Source: Polyangium sp. 15x6
Lineage (GTDB): Bacteria; Myxococcota_A; Polyangia; Polyangiales; Polyangiaceae
Assembly: GCF_029960785.1 (NCBI RefSeq)
Contig: NZ_JASBQE010000009.1
Span: 124,001-188,000 of the forward strand
DNA: 64,000 nucleotides
Reading direction: 5' to 3'
Position numbers and translations under genes: made by a program. Position 1 is the stretch's first letter; each line of letters begins with the position of its first letter. Shown one piece after another: positions 29,729 to 41,548 of the stretch. Under the pieces are notes generated by a model that worked only from the letters and a program-made list of their open reading frames with translations, ran no database searches and was not told the origin of the DNA.

Positions 29729-32494
29729 TCAGTGTGTACAGCCGAGCCGCGTCGACCGATCGCGCGCCTCGTCCGCCGTCACGCTCCGCGGCCGCGCGCG
29801 CCCCCATCGATCGAGCACCGTTCGGTACGACGCACACGCGCCGCGTGTGTCCCCCGAAGCCTCCAGCGCCTGCCCGAACCACAGGTGCGCCCGCGTGTGC
29901 GCGATGGGAAAACTCAGCGCCGAGCAGCTCCCGGCCGCCTGCGAGAGCCAGCGCTTCGCGTCGTCGAGCCGACCGCCGAGCAAGAACGTGAGGCCCGCCG
30001 ACGCGCCCACCAGCGTGCCCGGTACGTACGGCGGCAGGGGCCCGTGCTCCGCGAGCGCCGCGAGCGCGTCGCGCGCCTCCTCCGCCTGGATCGTCGTGGC
30101 CGCCCAGCCGTGCAGCCACAGATAACTCCGCGCGGCCGGCGTCGCGCGGGACGACCACTCCGCGAGCCACGCGCGTCGCCGCGACGCGAGCCCCTCCCGC
30201 GTGATCACCCCGGCTTTGCGCGCCGCGACGAGCAGCGCGGGGGTCGCGTCGTTCGAGAGGGCCGAGTCCTCCGCGCTCGGATCCGGCTCCCACGCGCCCT
30301 GACGGTCCAGATAGCCGAGCGCGACCGCCCCGGCCTCCGCGTTCTTCCCCGATTCGATCAGGAGCTCCGCGACCGCGCGCGCCGCGATCCCGTGATCGTT
30401 GCGCCGCGCGCTGCCCTCCGCCCTCTGCCCGAGGGCCCGCGCGTGTTCGAGCGCCGCCTCGAAGTCACCGTAGAGCGCGGCCTTGCGCATCGCGCCCACG
30501 ACGAGCACGCGACTGCGCACGAGGTCCGCCGTGCCCTTCGGTAGCTCGTCCACTTGCTTGCCCGCGTGACGCAGCGCCTCCTCCACCGTCGCGCTCGGCT
30601 CGCCGCGGGACGCGAGCGCGTCGGCGAGCAGCGGGTACGAGAGGTGCGCCTGCGCGCCGCGCGCGATCATTTGCCGCGCCGTCGACTCCATCGCGGCGCA
30701 TCGCCCCGCATACCCTTCGAGGCGCGCGCGGTACGACAGGCACGCCATCGCGTCCGGCGCGACCTCGAGGCATCGATCGATGGCCTTCTGCGCCTCGTCG
30801 AACCGGCCGCGGTATGCCTCGAAGACGGCCAGCGAGCTGAGCGCCCGGGCGAACTGCGGATCGAGCTCGATCGCGCGCTTGAGGTGCTGGATCGACGCCT
30901 GGAAATCGTCGAAATTGCCGCGACCGAGCGCCAGGAAGTACCAGAGCTGCGCGTCGCCCGGGTGGTCCTTGATCATCACGCCGAGCCTGCGGCTCGCCTC
31001 GGCCCAGTCCGCGGGCTCGCGCTGCACGACCGGCTCGATCGCGTCGAGCAGCGCGCGGTCCCGCGGCGAGAGCGCGTCGCTCTTCGCCCGCGCTTGCCGG
31101 AAGCTCTCGCGGACGCCGTCGAGGTGCTGCGCCATCCCGATCGCCGCGTACTGCACGTGCGCCGAAGCGAGCGCCGGATCGAGCGTGATCGCCCGCTGGA
31201 AATCCGGCCCCCACGAGCCGCCCGCGCGGAATGCTTCGAGCCCCGCGCGATAGGCCGCGCGCGCCTCCTCGCTTCGCGACTCCGAGCTCGGCAGATCCGT
31301 CGCGACCACCGGCGAGAGCGCGTTCACGGCGGCGACACGCTTGCTCGCCGAGGGCTCCTCCGGCGGCGCCGCGGCCCTCTCGCGCTGGATCTTCGACGCC
31401 CCGATCGCCGCGACGAGCATCAAGACGAGCACCACGAGCGCGGCCGGGGCCAGGACGCGATTCCTTCCCGGCTTTCGTGCTTCGTGATCGAGAGCGAGCT
31501 CCTTCGCCATCGCCCCGGCGTTCTCGTATCGCGCGTACGGCTCTTTTTGCAGGCACCGGAGCGCCACGCGCGCGAGGTCCGGGTCGACGCCCGCGCGGAT
31601 CGTCGACGGCAGCGTCGGCTCCGATCCCTCGATCGACGCGAGCACGGCCGCCGCGTTTTTTCCGACGAACGGCCGCTTCCCGGTCAGCATCTCGTAGAGC
31701 ATCACGCCGAACGAGAAAACGTCGCTCCGCGCGTCCACCGGCTTTCCGCTCGCTTGCTCGGGCGACATGTAGCTCGGCGTGCCGATGATCGCGCCGTCGG
31801 CCGTCGCGACCGACACCGGATCGATCTCCATGTGCGTCGCTTTCGCCAGCCCGAAATCGAGCAGGATCACCCGGCCGTCGGCCTCGATCATCACGTTCTC
31901 GGGCTTGAGGTCCCGATGCACGAGGCCACGGCCGTGCGCCTTCGCGAGCGCGCGGGCGAGGTCCCGCGCGACGCGTCGCGCCTCGTCCGGAGGCAGCGCA
32001 GGCGCCTCCTTTGGCCTCGCGTCGAGCCGCTCGCGCAGCGTCGAGCCGCGCACCCGTTCCATCGCGATGAACGCCCGGCCCGAGTCCTCGCCGACGTCGT
32101 AGATCGCCACGACGCCCGCGTGCCCGAGCGCCGCGGCCGCGCGCGCCTCGCGCAAGAGCCGCCGCTTGCGCTCCTCGTCCTCCGAAAGAAGCACCTTCAG
32201 CGCGACCTCGCGGCCGAGCGTCGGATCCGTCGCGGCGAACACCACGCCCATGCCGCCGCGACCGATCTCCTCGCGCACGACGAATCGCCCCACGCGCTCG
32301 CCCGGCCGCGGCAACGTCGCCGGCGCGCCTGGCTCGCTCCGCGAAGGGATCCGCGCGATCTTCGCAAGGAATGGATCGGGCGTGATCGACCCGTCGCCGT
32401 CTTCCGACGAGGACGACAGGGACGTGTCGTCGTCGCCGTCGTCGACGTCCTGCCGCACGTCGGTCGTGCGTCCGGACAAGGGCTCGCCTGGCAT
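29729..32494 (-). CDS. Membrane Ser/Thr protein kinase with C-terminal TPR domain
   Basis: 921 aa from ATG 32494; ATG 32515 or 32545 are in frame. An acidic N-terminal region precedes a full Hanks kinase with GRGGMGVVF, VALK, HRDLKPEN and DFGLAK plus GTPSYMSPEQ. One transmembrane helix (VLAPAALVVLVLMLVAAIGA, near residue 360) follows. The remaining 550 residues are a long TPR superhelix with recurrent FQRAITLDPALASAHVQYAA and HLKRAIELDPQFARALSSLA motifs, probably periplasmic. It is a typical myxobacterial kinase architecture for signalling driven by protein-protein contacts. Divergent from the sigma factor gene at 32618. Confidence 0.92.
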   Translation of the reverse strand: MPGEPLSGRTTDVRQDVDDGDDDTSLSSSSEDGDGSITPDPFLAKIARIPSRSEPGAPATLPRPGERVGRFVVREEIGRGGMGVVFAATDPTLGREVALKVLLSEDEERKRRLLREARAAAALGHAGVVAIYDVGEDSGRAFIAMERVRGSTLRERLDARPKEAPALPPDEARRVARDLARALAKAHGRGLVHRDLKPENVMIEADGRVILLDFGLAKATHMEIDPVSVATADGAIIGTPSYMSPEQASGKPVDARSDVFSFGVMLYEMLTGKRPFVGKNAAAVLASIEGSEPTLPSTIRAGVDPDLARVALRCLQKEPYARYENAGAMAKELALDHEARKPGRNRVLAPAALVVLVLMLVAAIGASKIQRERAAAPPEEPSASKRVAAVNALSPVVATDLPSSESRSEEARAAYRAGLEAFRAGGSWGPDFQRAITLDPALASAHVQYAAIGMAQHLDGVRESFRQARAKSDALSPRDRALLDAIEPVVQREPADWAEASRRLGVMIKDHPGDAQLWYFLALGRGNFDDFQASIQHLKRAIELDPQFARALSSLAVFEAYRGRFDEAQKAIDRCLEVAPDAMACLSYRARLEGYAGRCAAMESTARQMIARGAQAHLSYPLLADALASRGEPSATVEEALRHAGKQVDELPKGTADLVRSRVLVVGAMRKAALYGDFEAALEHARALGQRAEGSARRNDHGIAARAVAELLIESGKNAEAGAVALGYLDRQGAWEPDPSAEDSALSNDATPALLVAARKAGVITREGLASRRRAWLAEWSSRATPAARSYLWLHGWAATTIQAEEARDALAALAEHGPLPPYVPGTLVGASAGLTFLLGGRLDDAKRWLSQAAGSCSALSFPIAHTRAHLWFGQALEASGDTRGACASYRTVLDRWGRARPRSVTADEARDRSTRLGCTH

Positions 32495-32617
32495 GGACCG
32501 CCGCGAGTATACCATCCGCGAGCGCCGTTTCGCGCGGGAGAGCACTTCCCAAGCGCCGGCGGGGCGGGCAAGATGGCCGTGCCCGCGCGCTGCCCCAAGG
32601 CTCGGGACTCACGTCGC

Positions 32618-33250
32618 ATGGACGCGGACAAAAGGCGCACGATCGACGCAGACATCCGCCGCCTCGCCGAGGGCGGGGACATCGGCGCCGCCACGTCCGT
32701 CGCCTTGCGCGCCTACGGCCCCGAGATCTTCGAGTTCGTCGCGGCGCTCCACCGCAACGAGACCGACGCTTCGGAGGTATTCTCCCTTTTCGCCGAGAAG
32801 CTCTGGAAAAGCCTGCCGAGCTTTCGCTGGGACGCCTCCTTCCGCACCTGGGCGTATGCCGTGGCGCGCACCTCCTCCCTCGATTTTCGCCGCGCGGAGA
32901 AGCGCCGCGCCGCGCGGGTCGTGCCCTTGCCGGAGGGCTCGCAGCTCTCGGCGATCGAGGCCGAGGTCCGCACCGTCACGCGCTCCTATCTCCGTACCGA
33001 GCGTCGTGATCGTTTCGCCGAGCTCCGGGCGCGCCTGCCGCCCGAGGAGCAGGAACTCCTCATGCTGCGCGTCGATCGACAGCTCTCGTGGGACGACCTC
33101 GCCGTCGTGCTTCACGGCGAGGACGCGCCGCCGCTCGGGGCGGACGAACGAAAACGCGCCGCCGCGCGCCTGCGCAAGCGCTTCCAGCACCTCAAGGAAA
33201 AGCTCTACGAGATGGGGCGGCGTGAGGGGCTCGTGGGGGATGACGGCTAG
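32618..33250 (+). CDS. RNA polymerase ECF-type sigma factor
   Basis: 210 aa from ATG 32618 (ATG 32573 also in frame). Region 2 is recognisable (DASEVFSLFAEKLWKSL, FRWDASFRTWAYAVARTSSLDFRR). Region 4 has LPPEEQELLMLRVDRQLSWDDLAVVL followed by an Arg/Lys-rich recognition helix. The spacing in region 4 is unusual, with an inserted EDAPPLGADE stretch. Divergent from the kinase-TPR gene (123 bp between starts), it may be controlled by that kinase, since myxobacterial ECF factors are often neighbours of Ser/Thr kinases (inference). No anti-sigma gene is adjacent. Confidence 0.8.
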   Translation: MDADKRRTIDADIRRLAEGGDIGAATSVALRAYGPEIFEFVAALHRNETDASEVFSLFAEKLWKSLPSFRWDASFRTWAYAVARTSSLDFRRAEKRRAARVVPLPEGSQLSAIEAEVRTVTRSYLRTERRDRFAELRARLPPEEQELLMLRVDRQLSWDDLAVVLHGEDAPPLGADERKRAAARLRKRFQHLKEKLYEMGRREGLVGDDG

Positions 33251-33301
33251 CGAAAAAAGCTCTTTCGCGGCGCGTCGTCCCCTGCTATCGCACGCGGCGA
33301 G

Positions 33302-34663
33302 ATGAGCCGCATCTACCGCACCCTTCCTCCGCCGGGCACCGCGCTCGGCATTGCATTCTCCGGGGGCCTCGACACGCGCACGGCCGTGGCCTGGCTCTCG
33401 CGCCAGGGCCTCCGCGTCCATTGTTATACCGCCGATCTCGGCCAGCCGGACGAGAAGACCCCGGCGGACATCCCGCCCGTCGCGCTCACGCACGGCGCCG
33501 CGGCGGCGCGGCTCGTCGATTGCCGCGAGTCCATGGCGCGCGAGGGCATCATCGCGATCCAGTGCGGCGCGTTCCACCTCTCGACCGCCGGCCGCAAGTA
33601 TTACAATACGACGCCCCTCGGCCGCGCCGTCACCTCCACGGCCATCGTCCGGGCCATGCGCGAGGAGGGCGTGCACGTCTTCGGCGACGGCAGCACGCAC
33701 AAGGGCAACGACATCCAGCGGTTTTACCGTTATGGCGTGCTCGTCGATCCCGAGCTCAAGATCTACAAGCCCTGGCTCGACCAGAAGTTCGTCGACGCCT
33801 TCGGCGGCCGCACCGAGATGGCCCAGTACCTCGATTCGATCGGCATGCCGTACCCGATGGGCACCGAAAAGGCGTACAGCACCGACGCGAACGTCCTCGG
33901 CGCGACGCACGAGGCGAAGGACCTCGAGTTCCTCGACAAGGGCATGACGATCGTGAACCCCATCATGGGCGTGCCGTTCTGGCGCTCGGACGTCGCGATC
34001 GCCGAGGAGGAGATCACGGTCGAATACGCCGAGGGCGTGCCCGTCGCGCTGAACGGCGCGCGATTCTCGTCCCTGTTCGACCTCGTCGTCGCGGCGAACG
34101 AAATCGGCGGGCGGCACGGGCTCGGGATGAGTGATCAGATCGAGAATCGCGTCATCGGCGCGAAGAGCCGTGGCATTTACGAGGCGCCCGGCATGGCGCT
34201 GCTCCACATCGCCTACGAGCGCCTGCTCTCCGCCACGCACAACGAGGACACGACCGACCTCTACGTCACGCTCGGCCGCCGCCTCGGCCGCCTCCTCTAC
34301 GAGGGCAAGTGGTACGACCCCGAGGCGATGATGCTGAAGGAGTCGCTCGCCCGCTGGGTCGCGACGCCGATCAGCGGAATCGTGCGCCTCTCGCTCCGTC
34401 GCGGCGACGATTACACGATCCTCGAGACCCGCGCCGAGAAGAGCGCGTATGCGCCCGAGAAACTCTCCATGGAGAAGACCGAGGCCGCGTTCACGCCCGA
34501 GGATCGCATCGGCGCCCTCGAGATCCAGAACCTCGCCGTCTCGGACAACCGCACCCTCCTGCTCCATTATGCCGATCGTCTCGGCCGCCTCACCGGTCCT
34601 TCGGCGTCGTCCTTCGGCGACGTCCTCGGCGAGGGGGAGGGCGGGCCGAAGCGCCTCTCCTGA
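33302..34663 (+). CDS. argG: Argininosuccinate synthase
   Basis: 453 aa. The ATP-binding PP-loop is [36 protein letters not shown], and [21 protein letters not shown] are conserved blocks of the E. coli-type (about 447 aa) ArgG subfamily. It condenses citrulline and aspartate to argininosuccinate in arginine biosynthesis, in the cytosol. Monocistronic here: no other arg gene is near. The following kinase gene starts 57 bp downstream on the same strand and could be co-transcribed. A short GCGAAA/TTTCGC stem precedes the gene at 33250-33268. Confidence 0.96.
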   Translation: MSRIYRTLPPPGTALGIAFSGGLDTRTAVAWLSRQGLRVHCYTADLGQPDEKTPADIPPVALTHGAAAARLVDCRESMAREGIIAIQCGAFHLSTAGRKYYNTTPLGRAVTSTAIVRAMREEGVHVFGDGSTHKGNDIQRFYRYGVLVDPELKIYKPWLDQKFVDAFGGRTEMAQYLDSIGMPYPMGTEKAYSTDANVLGATHEAKDLEFLDKGMTIVNPIMGVPFWRSDVAIAEEEITVEYAEGVPVALNGARFSSLFDLVVAANEIGGRHGLGMSDQIENRVIGAKSRGIYEAPGMALLHIAYERLLSATHNEDTTDLYVTLGRRLGRLLYEGKWYDPEAMMLKESLARWVATPISGIVRLSLRRGDDYTILETRAEKSAYAPEKLSMEKTEAAFTPEDRIGALEIQNLAVSDNRTLLLHYADRLGRLTGPSASSFGDVLGEGEGGPKRLS

Positions 34664-34720
34664 GGGGATACGGCGCCGCTTGTCGCCGCGCGGGCGCGTT
34701 GGTAGCGTCACCTGTCCTCG

Positions 34721-36088
<1,368 letters not shown>

Positions 36089-36157
36089 GCGCCGGGCTGG
36101 CATCTGGAATCGGGTCCATGGACGTGGTACGGGCGAGCTTCAGACAGGAGTCACGTC

Positions 36158-37627
36158 GTGGACCAAATTCGAAGGGTGACGAGCGGTAAGGCGCTGGCCA
36201 CGCTGCTGGGTGGGGCGCTCCTCTCGAGTATGCTCGGAGGATCGGCTGGGGGGTGTGCGCGGGGCGCCGGGGGGCCTGGCACCGGGGGCTTCGGAGGGCA
36301 GGGCGCGGAGGTCTGCGGCGACGGGAGCGTCGCCGGTGGGGAAGACTGCGACGATGGCAATACGGCGGACGGCGACGGCTGTTCGGCCACCTGCTCCCTG
36401 GAGCAGGGCTTTACGTGCGACGGCGAGCCCACGGAATGCAACGACATCGACGAGTGCGCGCAAAGCCCGTGCGGCCAGAACGCCACCTGCATGAACACGC
36501 AAGGCTCCTTTGCGTGTGTCTGTAACCCTGGTCATGTGGGGCCCGCCTGCGAAAAGGGACCTTGCCTCATCGACGTCGCCGGCGGTCGCGGGCATAGCCT
36601 GGCGGTGCGGGGCGAAGGCACGGCCATGGCCTGGGGCAGCAACGCCTCGGGCCAGCTCGGCGAAGGCAGCACGATGAGCCAGCCCACGCCCGTGCCGGTC
36701 CAGGGGCTCACGGGGGCTTTGCGCATCGCGGCCGGCCGCGTGCACGTCGTGTCGGCGCGGAGTGACGGCACCGTCCGCGCCTGGGGCTCGAACCTTTATG
36801 GCCAGCTCGGCGACGGCACCACCACCCAACGAAATACGCCGGTGCTCGTGCAGAACCTCGCCGACATCCTCTCCGTCACGGCGGGCTCGTACCATTCGCT
36901 GGCGCTCACCAAGGCCGGCGCGGTCTGGTCTTGGGGGCAGAATTCCAACGGTCAGCTCGGCGACGGGAGCGTCAACAACCGCACCGCGCCCATTCAGGTG
37001 CAGAACCTCTCCAACGTGGTCATCATCGCGTCGGGGCAGCTCCACAACCTGGCGCTCAAGGCGGATGGCTCGGTCTGGGCCTGGGGCCATAACGTCAGCG
37101 GTCAGCTCGGCGACGGCACCACCATGCAGCGAAATACGGCCGTGCAGGTGCAAGGCATCACCGGCGCCGCGGCCGTGGCGGCCGGGCAGGGGCATAGCCT
37201 GGCGCTCAAAGCCGACAAAACCGTCTGGGCCTGGGGCCAGAACGCGAGCGGCCAGCTCGGCGACGGCAGCACCACGCAGCGAAATACCCCGGTGCAGGTC
37301 CAGGGGCTCTCCGACATCGTGGCCATCGCCGCGGGCGATCTGCACAGCATGGCGCTCCGGAGCGACGGGACCGTATGGACCTGGGGCGACAACCAGAACG
37401 GGCAGCTCGGGGATGGCAGCACCACGCCGCGAACGACGCCGGTGCAGGTGGTCGGGCTACCGGCCATCAAGACCATCGGGGCCGGCCCCGACGCGCTGCA
37501 CAGCTTCGCTCTCACCGCCGACGGCGTGATCCATGCCTGGGGCCGCAACGACTCCGGGCAGCTCGGCGACGGCAGCGTCGTCTTGCTGAAGTCGTCGCCG
37601 GTCCTGCCGCAGATCACCTGCGATTGA
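36158..37627 (+). CDS. Surface protein with myxococcus Cys-rich, EGF-like and RCC1 repeats
   Basis: 489 aa from GTG 36158. The N-terminal signal ends near LGGSAGGCARG (lipobox-like). Domain order: Gly-rich linker; DUF4215-type Cys-rich repeat (CGDGSVAGGEDCDDGNTADG); calcium-binding EGF-like module (DIDECAQSPCGQNATCMNTQ); then seven RCC1 repeats of about 50 residues, each with W(S)WG-x-N-x-x-GQLGDG. This forms a seven-bladed propeller likely anchored at the outer membrane. Such architectures are common in Polyangiales; binding partners are unknown. The gene ends facing the Cys-rich repeat gene at 37703 with a shared terminator. Confidence 0.88.
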   Translation: MDQIRRVTSGKALATLLGGALLSSMLGGSAGGCARGAGGPGTGGFGGQGAEVCGDGSVAGGEDCDDGNTADGDGCSATCSLEQGFTCDGEPTECNDIDECAQSPCGQNATCMNTQGSFACVCNPGHVGPACEKGPCLIDVAGGRGHSLAVRGEGTAMAWGSNASGQLGEGSTMSQPTPVPVQGLTGALRIAAGRVHVVSARSDGTVRAWGSNLYGQLGDGTTTQRNTPVLVQNLADILSVTAGSYHSLALTKAGAVWSWGQNSNGQLGDGSVNNRTAPIQVQNLSNVVIIASGQLHNLALKADGSVWAWGHNVSGQLGDGTTMQRNTAVQVQGITGAAAVAAGQGHSLALKADKTVWAWGQNASGQLGDGSTTQRNTPVQVQGLSDIVAIAAGDLHSMALRSDGTVWTWGDNQNGQLGDGSTTPRTTPVQVVGLPAIKTIGAGPDALHSFALTADGVIHAWGRNDSGQLGDGSVVLLKSSPVLPQITCD

Positions 37628-37656
37628 CGGGGAGGAGCGGACGAGGGGGGGAACGC

Positions 37657-37680
37657 GGCCGGGACGGGCTCGTCCCGGCC
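37657..37680. terminator. Bidirectional terminator hairpin
   Basis: Perfect 10-bp inverted repeat GGCCGGGACG / CGTCCCGGCC with a 4-nt loop, placed between the convergent stops at 37627 and 37703. There is no strong T-run on either side, so termination may be partial. Confidence 0.6.
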
Positions 37681-37702
37681 AGGAGGGGTGTGTCGTTGCG
37701 GG

Positions 37703-40630
37703 TTACGGCTGGAGCGCGAAGTTCACGGTCGCGGTTTGTCCGGCGGTGACCGTGACCGTCTTGACGGTGTCCTGATATCCCGCCTTGGTCACGCGCACCT
37801 CGTATTGCTGCGCGAAGACCGAGTTCGCGAAGGCGAAACCGCCGCTCGCGTTGGTCGTCCCGTCGTGCATGCCGCGGTTCAGCGTGACCGTCGCGCCCGA
37901 CACGAACTGACCCGTCATCGCGTCGGTGACCGTGCCCGACACGCTGCCCTTGCCCGGATCGGTGCCGATCTGGACGCGGTAGTGCGTGGCGTTCTTCGTC
38001 AGGTTCCCCATCGTGTCTTCGGCGATCAGGTGGAAGAACCAGATGCCGTTGGCCTTGCCGGGCAGGAGGATCTGCTTCGAGTTCTGCGGGCTCGTCAGAT
38101 CCATGGGGATCGTGTTCGAGTCGTGATCCGGCATGGTCGTCGCGTAGGGATCGAACTCCCAGAAGAAGTTCTTCGTGTTCTCGTCCGCCTTCGGCAGCGT
38201 CCACGTGAAGTACGGCGAGTTGTTCGTGTACCAGGTCGACTGGTTCGTGTGGCTCGACGAGGACACCCCGGGCGTGGCCGCGTTGATGTTCACCACGAAG
38301 CGTTCCTCGACGGTGCCGAAGTTGGCGAACGGCCCGAGCGTGCTGATGTGGAAGTAGTTCGTCCCGACGGCCAGGTCGGCCGGCGTGTAGAGCACGCTCT
38401 CCTCCGGCTTGTAGCTCGCGTTCGCCGAGTTCGGCACGAAGCCGTAGCTCGTGTTGAGCTTGTAGTAGTAGCCAGCCGAGGCCGTGAACGGCTTGCTCCA
38501 CGCGAGCTCGAACGACGGATACCCATCGTTGTACCAGAGCTTCGAGTTCGGATGCGTCGACGACGACACGTCGAACGGCGCCATGTACGAATCGAACTTC
38601 GCGGCCACGACCGAGCCGGTCAGCGTCTTCGAGTTGCCGTAGAGCAGCTTGACCGCGCCGTTGCCGCCGTTGCCGCCGCCGCTGGGGCCGCCGTTGCCGC
38701 CTGCGGTCGAGATGGAGCCGGTGAACTTGAGGTCGTTCGTCGCGCGCAGCACCACGCCGCCGCCGGAGCCGCCGCCGGCGCAGCCGGACGCGCTCTGGCC
38801 GTTCACCGTGACTTGACCCGCGATCGTGATGTTCTCCGCGTAGATCACGAGCATGCCGCCGCCGAGGCCCGGGGTGCCGCCCGAGCAGGCGCCGCCGCTC
38901 GAGCCCATCGCCGGCTCCTGATCGGCGATCGCGTACGCGGGGCCGCCCAAGCCCGTGACGGTGCAGTACCGCGTGCCGCTGTAGTAGCAGCTGAACGTCG
39001 CGCTGCCGCCGCTGCCCACGACACCGTAGCCGCCGCCGGCGCCGGGCACCGTACCGTAGGCGGTGCACCACCCCTGCGCGTTGCAGGAGCTCGAATAACT
39101 GGCTGCACCCTGACCGCGCGGATCGTTGCCCGTCGGCGTCACGACGATCTGCGAGCTCGCGTCGAGCACGAAGTTCTTCGCGCGGATGACGAGTTTGCCC
39201 GAGGGCACCGTGAGCACGCTCGAGTTGATGATGGTCACGTCGCCGGCGAACACCTGCTCGCCGTCGAGCGTGGCGTTGGCGTTGGCGTCGATGACCAGGC
39301 TCGGCTGCGCGCAGTCGCCGTTGAAGCAATACGTCGCGCAGGTTTGCCCCTGCGTCCAGGCGGTGCCCGTGGCGTTGCAGGTCTCGGGCGTGTTCCCGTT
39401 GCAGCGCTTCTCGCCCGTCTCGCACGCGCCGGCGCAGAGGCCGTTCGCGCTGTCGCAGGCGATGGCGCACGTCTCGACCGTGAGCCACGCGGTGCCGGTG
39501 GAGTTGCAGACCTGCGTCTGCATGCCGTTGCAGCGCCGCGAGCCGGCCACGCAGGTGGTCACGCCCGTGCAGGCCTTCATCGCCGGGTCGCACGCCTGCG
39601 CGCAGACCTGCTGCGTTTGCCACTGGTTGCTGCCGTTGCAGACCTCGAGCAGGTTGCCGTTGCAGCGCAGCTCGTTTTGCGTGCACGTCGACGACATGCA
39701 CGCGTTGCCCTGGCAGATCTGCGGCGACGGGCAGGCCATCGGCGCGCCCCAGTCGTAGCAGCCGGTCGCCTGCATCACGCAGGACTGCACCTGCGTACCC
39801 GAGCACTTCGTTTGTCCCTGCGTGCAATTGTCATCGCACTGCGAGGCGCACGCGCCGGCTTCGCAAGCCTGGCCTGCGGGACAGCTCGCGCCGGGGTTCC
39901 AGTCGTAACAGCCGTTCGCCTGGAGCCCGCACGTCTGGACCTGCGGGCCCGAGCACTGCGTGGCGCCGCCCGTGCATTGATCGGTGCAGGACGAGACGCA
40001 CGCGCCGCCGTTGCAGGTCTGGAACGTGGGACAGTTCTGCGGGGTGTTCCAGTCGTAGCAGCCATTGACCTGCAGCCCGCAGGTCTGGATCTGCCCGTTC
40101 GAACACTGCGTGGCTCCGTTCGTGCACACGTCGGTGCAGCTCAGAACGCATTGCCCCTCGGAGCAGGTCTGGAACGTGGGGCAGCTCTGCGCGGGGTTCC
40201 AGTCGTAGCACCCGTTCGCTTGCAGCATGCAGGACTGCACGTTCGCGCCGGAGCACTGCGTTTGTCCCGCGGTGCATTGATCGGTGCAGGACGAGACGCA
40301 CTGCCCACCGGAGCACGTCTGGAAGGTCGGGCAGGCCTGCGGCGGCGCCCAGTCATGGCAGCCATTGGCCTGCAGCGCGCACGCCTGGAGCTCCGTGTTC
40401 GAGCACTGCGTTTGCCCGGCGGTGCATTGATCCGTGCACGCGCCGCCGCCGCCTTGGCCCATCCCGCCGGTCCCGGCCGGGTTGACTCCGCCGCCGCTGC
40501 CCCCGTCTCCGCCTTGGCCGCCCCCGGCGCCTTGGCCGCCCTCACCGCCGGCCGGGCCGCACCCAGCGACACCGATCAGCGAGGCGCAGGCGAGCGCCCA
40601 TCCAAGTTGCAACACTTTTGACTTGTGCAC
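37703..40630 (-). CDS. Large Cys-rich repeat lipoprotein with carboxypeptidase-regulatory-like C-terminus
   Basis: 975 aa. The signal peptide ends in SLIGVAGCGPAG (lipobox, Cys about 24), then a Gly-rich spacer. Residues about 64-430 hold at least eight Cys-rich repeats (C-x3-C-x4-GxTQC ... LQANGCYDW ... CPTFQTC). Residues about 440-690 are Gly/Ser-rich and beta-helical-looking (VTIINSSVLTVPSGKLVIRA). Ig-like material (LAWSKPFTASAGYYYKLN) follows, then a final carboxypeptidase regulatory-like domain (GSVSGTVTDAMTGQFVSGAT). It is an outer-membrane or matrix adhesin-type protein (inference). Repeat copies are similar enough at DNA level to allow copy-number change. Confidence 0.85.
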   Translation of the reverse strand: MHKSKVLQLGWALACASLIGVAGCGPAGGEGGQGAGGGQGGDGGSGGGVNPAGTGGMGQGGGGACTDQCTAGQTQCSNTELQACALQANGCHDWAPPQACPTFQTCSGGQCVSSCTDQCTAGQTQCSGANVQSCMLQANGCYDWNPAQSCPTFQTCSEGQCVLSCTDVCTNGATQCSNGQIQTCGLQVNGCYDWNTPQNCPTFQTCNGGACVSSCTDQCTGGATQCSGPQVQTCGLQANGCYDWNPGASCPAGQACEAGACASQCDDNCTQGQTKCSGTQVQSCVMQATGCYDWGAPMACPSPQICQGNACMSSTCTQNELRCNGNLLEVCNGSNQWQTQQVCAQACDPAMKACTGVTTCVAGSRRCNGMQTQVCNSTGTAWLTVETCAIACDSANGLCAGACETGEKRCNGNTPETCNATGTAWTQGQTCATYCFNGDCAQPSLVIDANANATLDGEQVFAGDVTIINSSVLTVPSGKLVIRAKNFVLDASSQIVVTPTGNDPRGQGAASYSSSCNAQGWCTAYGTVPGAGGGYGVVGSGGSATFSCYYSGTRYCTVTGLGGPAYAIADQEPAMGSSGGACSGGTPGLGGGMLVIYAENITIAGQVTVNGQSASGCAGGGSGGGVVLRATNDLKFTGSISTAGGNGGPSGGGNGGNGAVKLLYGNSKTLTGSVVAAKFDSYMAPFDVSSSTHPNSKLWYNDGYPSFELAWSKPFTASAGYYYKLNTSYGFVPNSANASYKPEESVLYTPADLAVGTNYFHISTLGPFANFGTVEERFVVNINAATPGVSSSSHTNQSTWYTNNSPYFTWTLPKADENTKNFFWEFDPYATTMPDHDSNTIPMDLTSPQNSKQILLPGKANGIWFFHLIAEDTMGNLTKNATHYRVQIGTDPGKGSVSGTVTDAMTGQFVSGATVTLNRGMHDGTTNASGGFAFANSVFAQQYEVRVTKAGYQDTVKTVTVTAGQTATVNFALQP

Positions 40631-40739
40631 GAAATTCCTCCGAGCGCGGAATGAAAACTGGGAATCTCGCGAATGTCAAGCGAGTCAGCCTGCGATTCAC
40701 GCTGTCAAGAAGCGCGCCCGAGCGCCTTCGGCGTCTGTT

Positions 40740-41462
40740 TCATGACGGCGGTCCTCCCATCGAAGGCGCCGCCTCCCCTCCATTCTCCGCGGCCCGCTTC
40801 TTCTTCCTCGAACCTGCCGAAAGCGCCTCGAAGCTCGCCCGTGTCGCCTCGTCGTTCGCGAATTCCATGCGCCCTGCGCCCTCGATCCGCCCGACGGCGC
40901 GGAGGATCCGGTGGCCCATTCGATTCCGCTCCTGCGTCGCGAGCGGCGCGCTCGCGCGCTTTTGCTCTTGAATCGCATCCGCGTTCGTGATCTCGACGAG
41001 CGCCTGCGCGAGCCCGTCGAGGTCTTTGGACTGGATCCCGAGCGACGCGGCCTCGGCGGGATGCTCCTTGGCGCGATCGAGGATCTGCCGGATCGCGACC
41101 TTCACGTCGCGCACGTTCGTTTTCTTCACCTTCTGGCCGACGCCATACGCGCGTTTCACGTCGGCGGGCGCGTGGGCGCGGCGAAGGGCGGCGCGGATCT
41201 GCCGCGCCTGCGCGTACCCCCGTTCGAGCGTGACGTTTTGCGCGCTGGTGGCGGCCACGGCCTCGCTCCTGGCTTGCTTGGCGCCGGGGACCACCTTGCC
41301 GAGCTTCTCGATGTCATTCGAGAGGAGCTCGATCATCCCTTCCGGGAGCCGCGGGACGAGGCTATCGGCGTGGGTGAGTGCGAGGCTCAAGGCTTTGAGG
41401 CCGAGCTGCGTGATGGCCGTGAAATCCTTGCGGGGAAGCGTGCTCTTGACGCTCGTATTCAT
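40740..41462 (-). CDS. Hypothetical cytosolic helical protein
   Basis: 240 aa from ATG 41462. A longer frame from 41897 runs through the 21-bp repeat and is not credible as a start. There is no signal peptide. Helical, Ala/Lys/Arg-rich sequence with ITQLGLKALSLALTHADSLV, QARSEAVAATSAQNVTLERGY and a basic tail (GSRKKKRAAENG). No family recognised. Host-like codon use and the ribosome binding site GAGG shortly before ATG support it as a gene. Confidence 0.6.
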   Translation of the reverse strand: MNTSVKSTLPRKDFTAITQLGLKALSLALTHADSLVPRLPEGMIELLSNDIEKLGKVVPGAKQARSEAVAATSAQNVTLERGYAQARQIRAALRRAHAPADVKRAYGVGQKVKKTNVRDVKVAIRQILDRAKEHPAEAASLGIQSKDLDGLAQALVEITNADAIQEQKRASAPLATQERNRMGHRILRAVGRIEGAGRMEFANDEATRASFEALSAGSRKKKRAAENGGEAAPSMGGPPS

Positions 41463-41548
41463 GACGGTTCCTCCCTCGACGCGTCGTTGGGGGTATGACG
41501 TCGCGTATCCGCCCCGAGCTTGTGCATGATCCATGCCAATGGAGACCG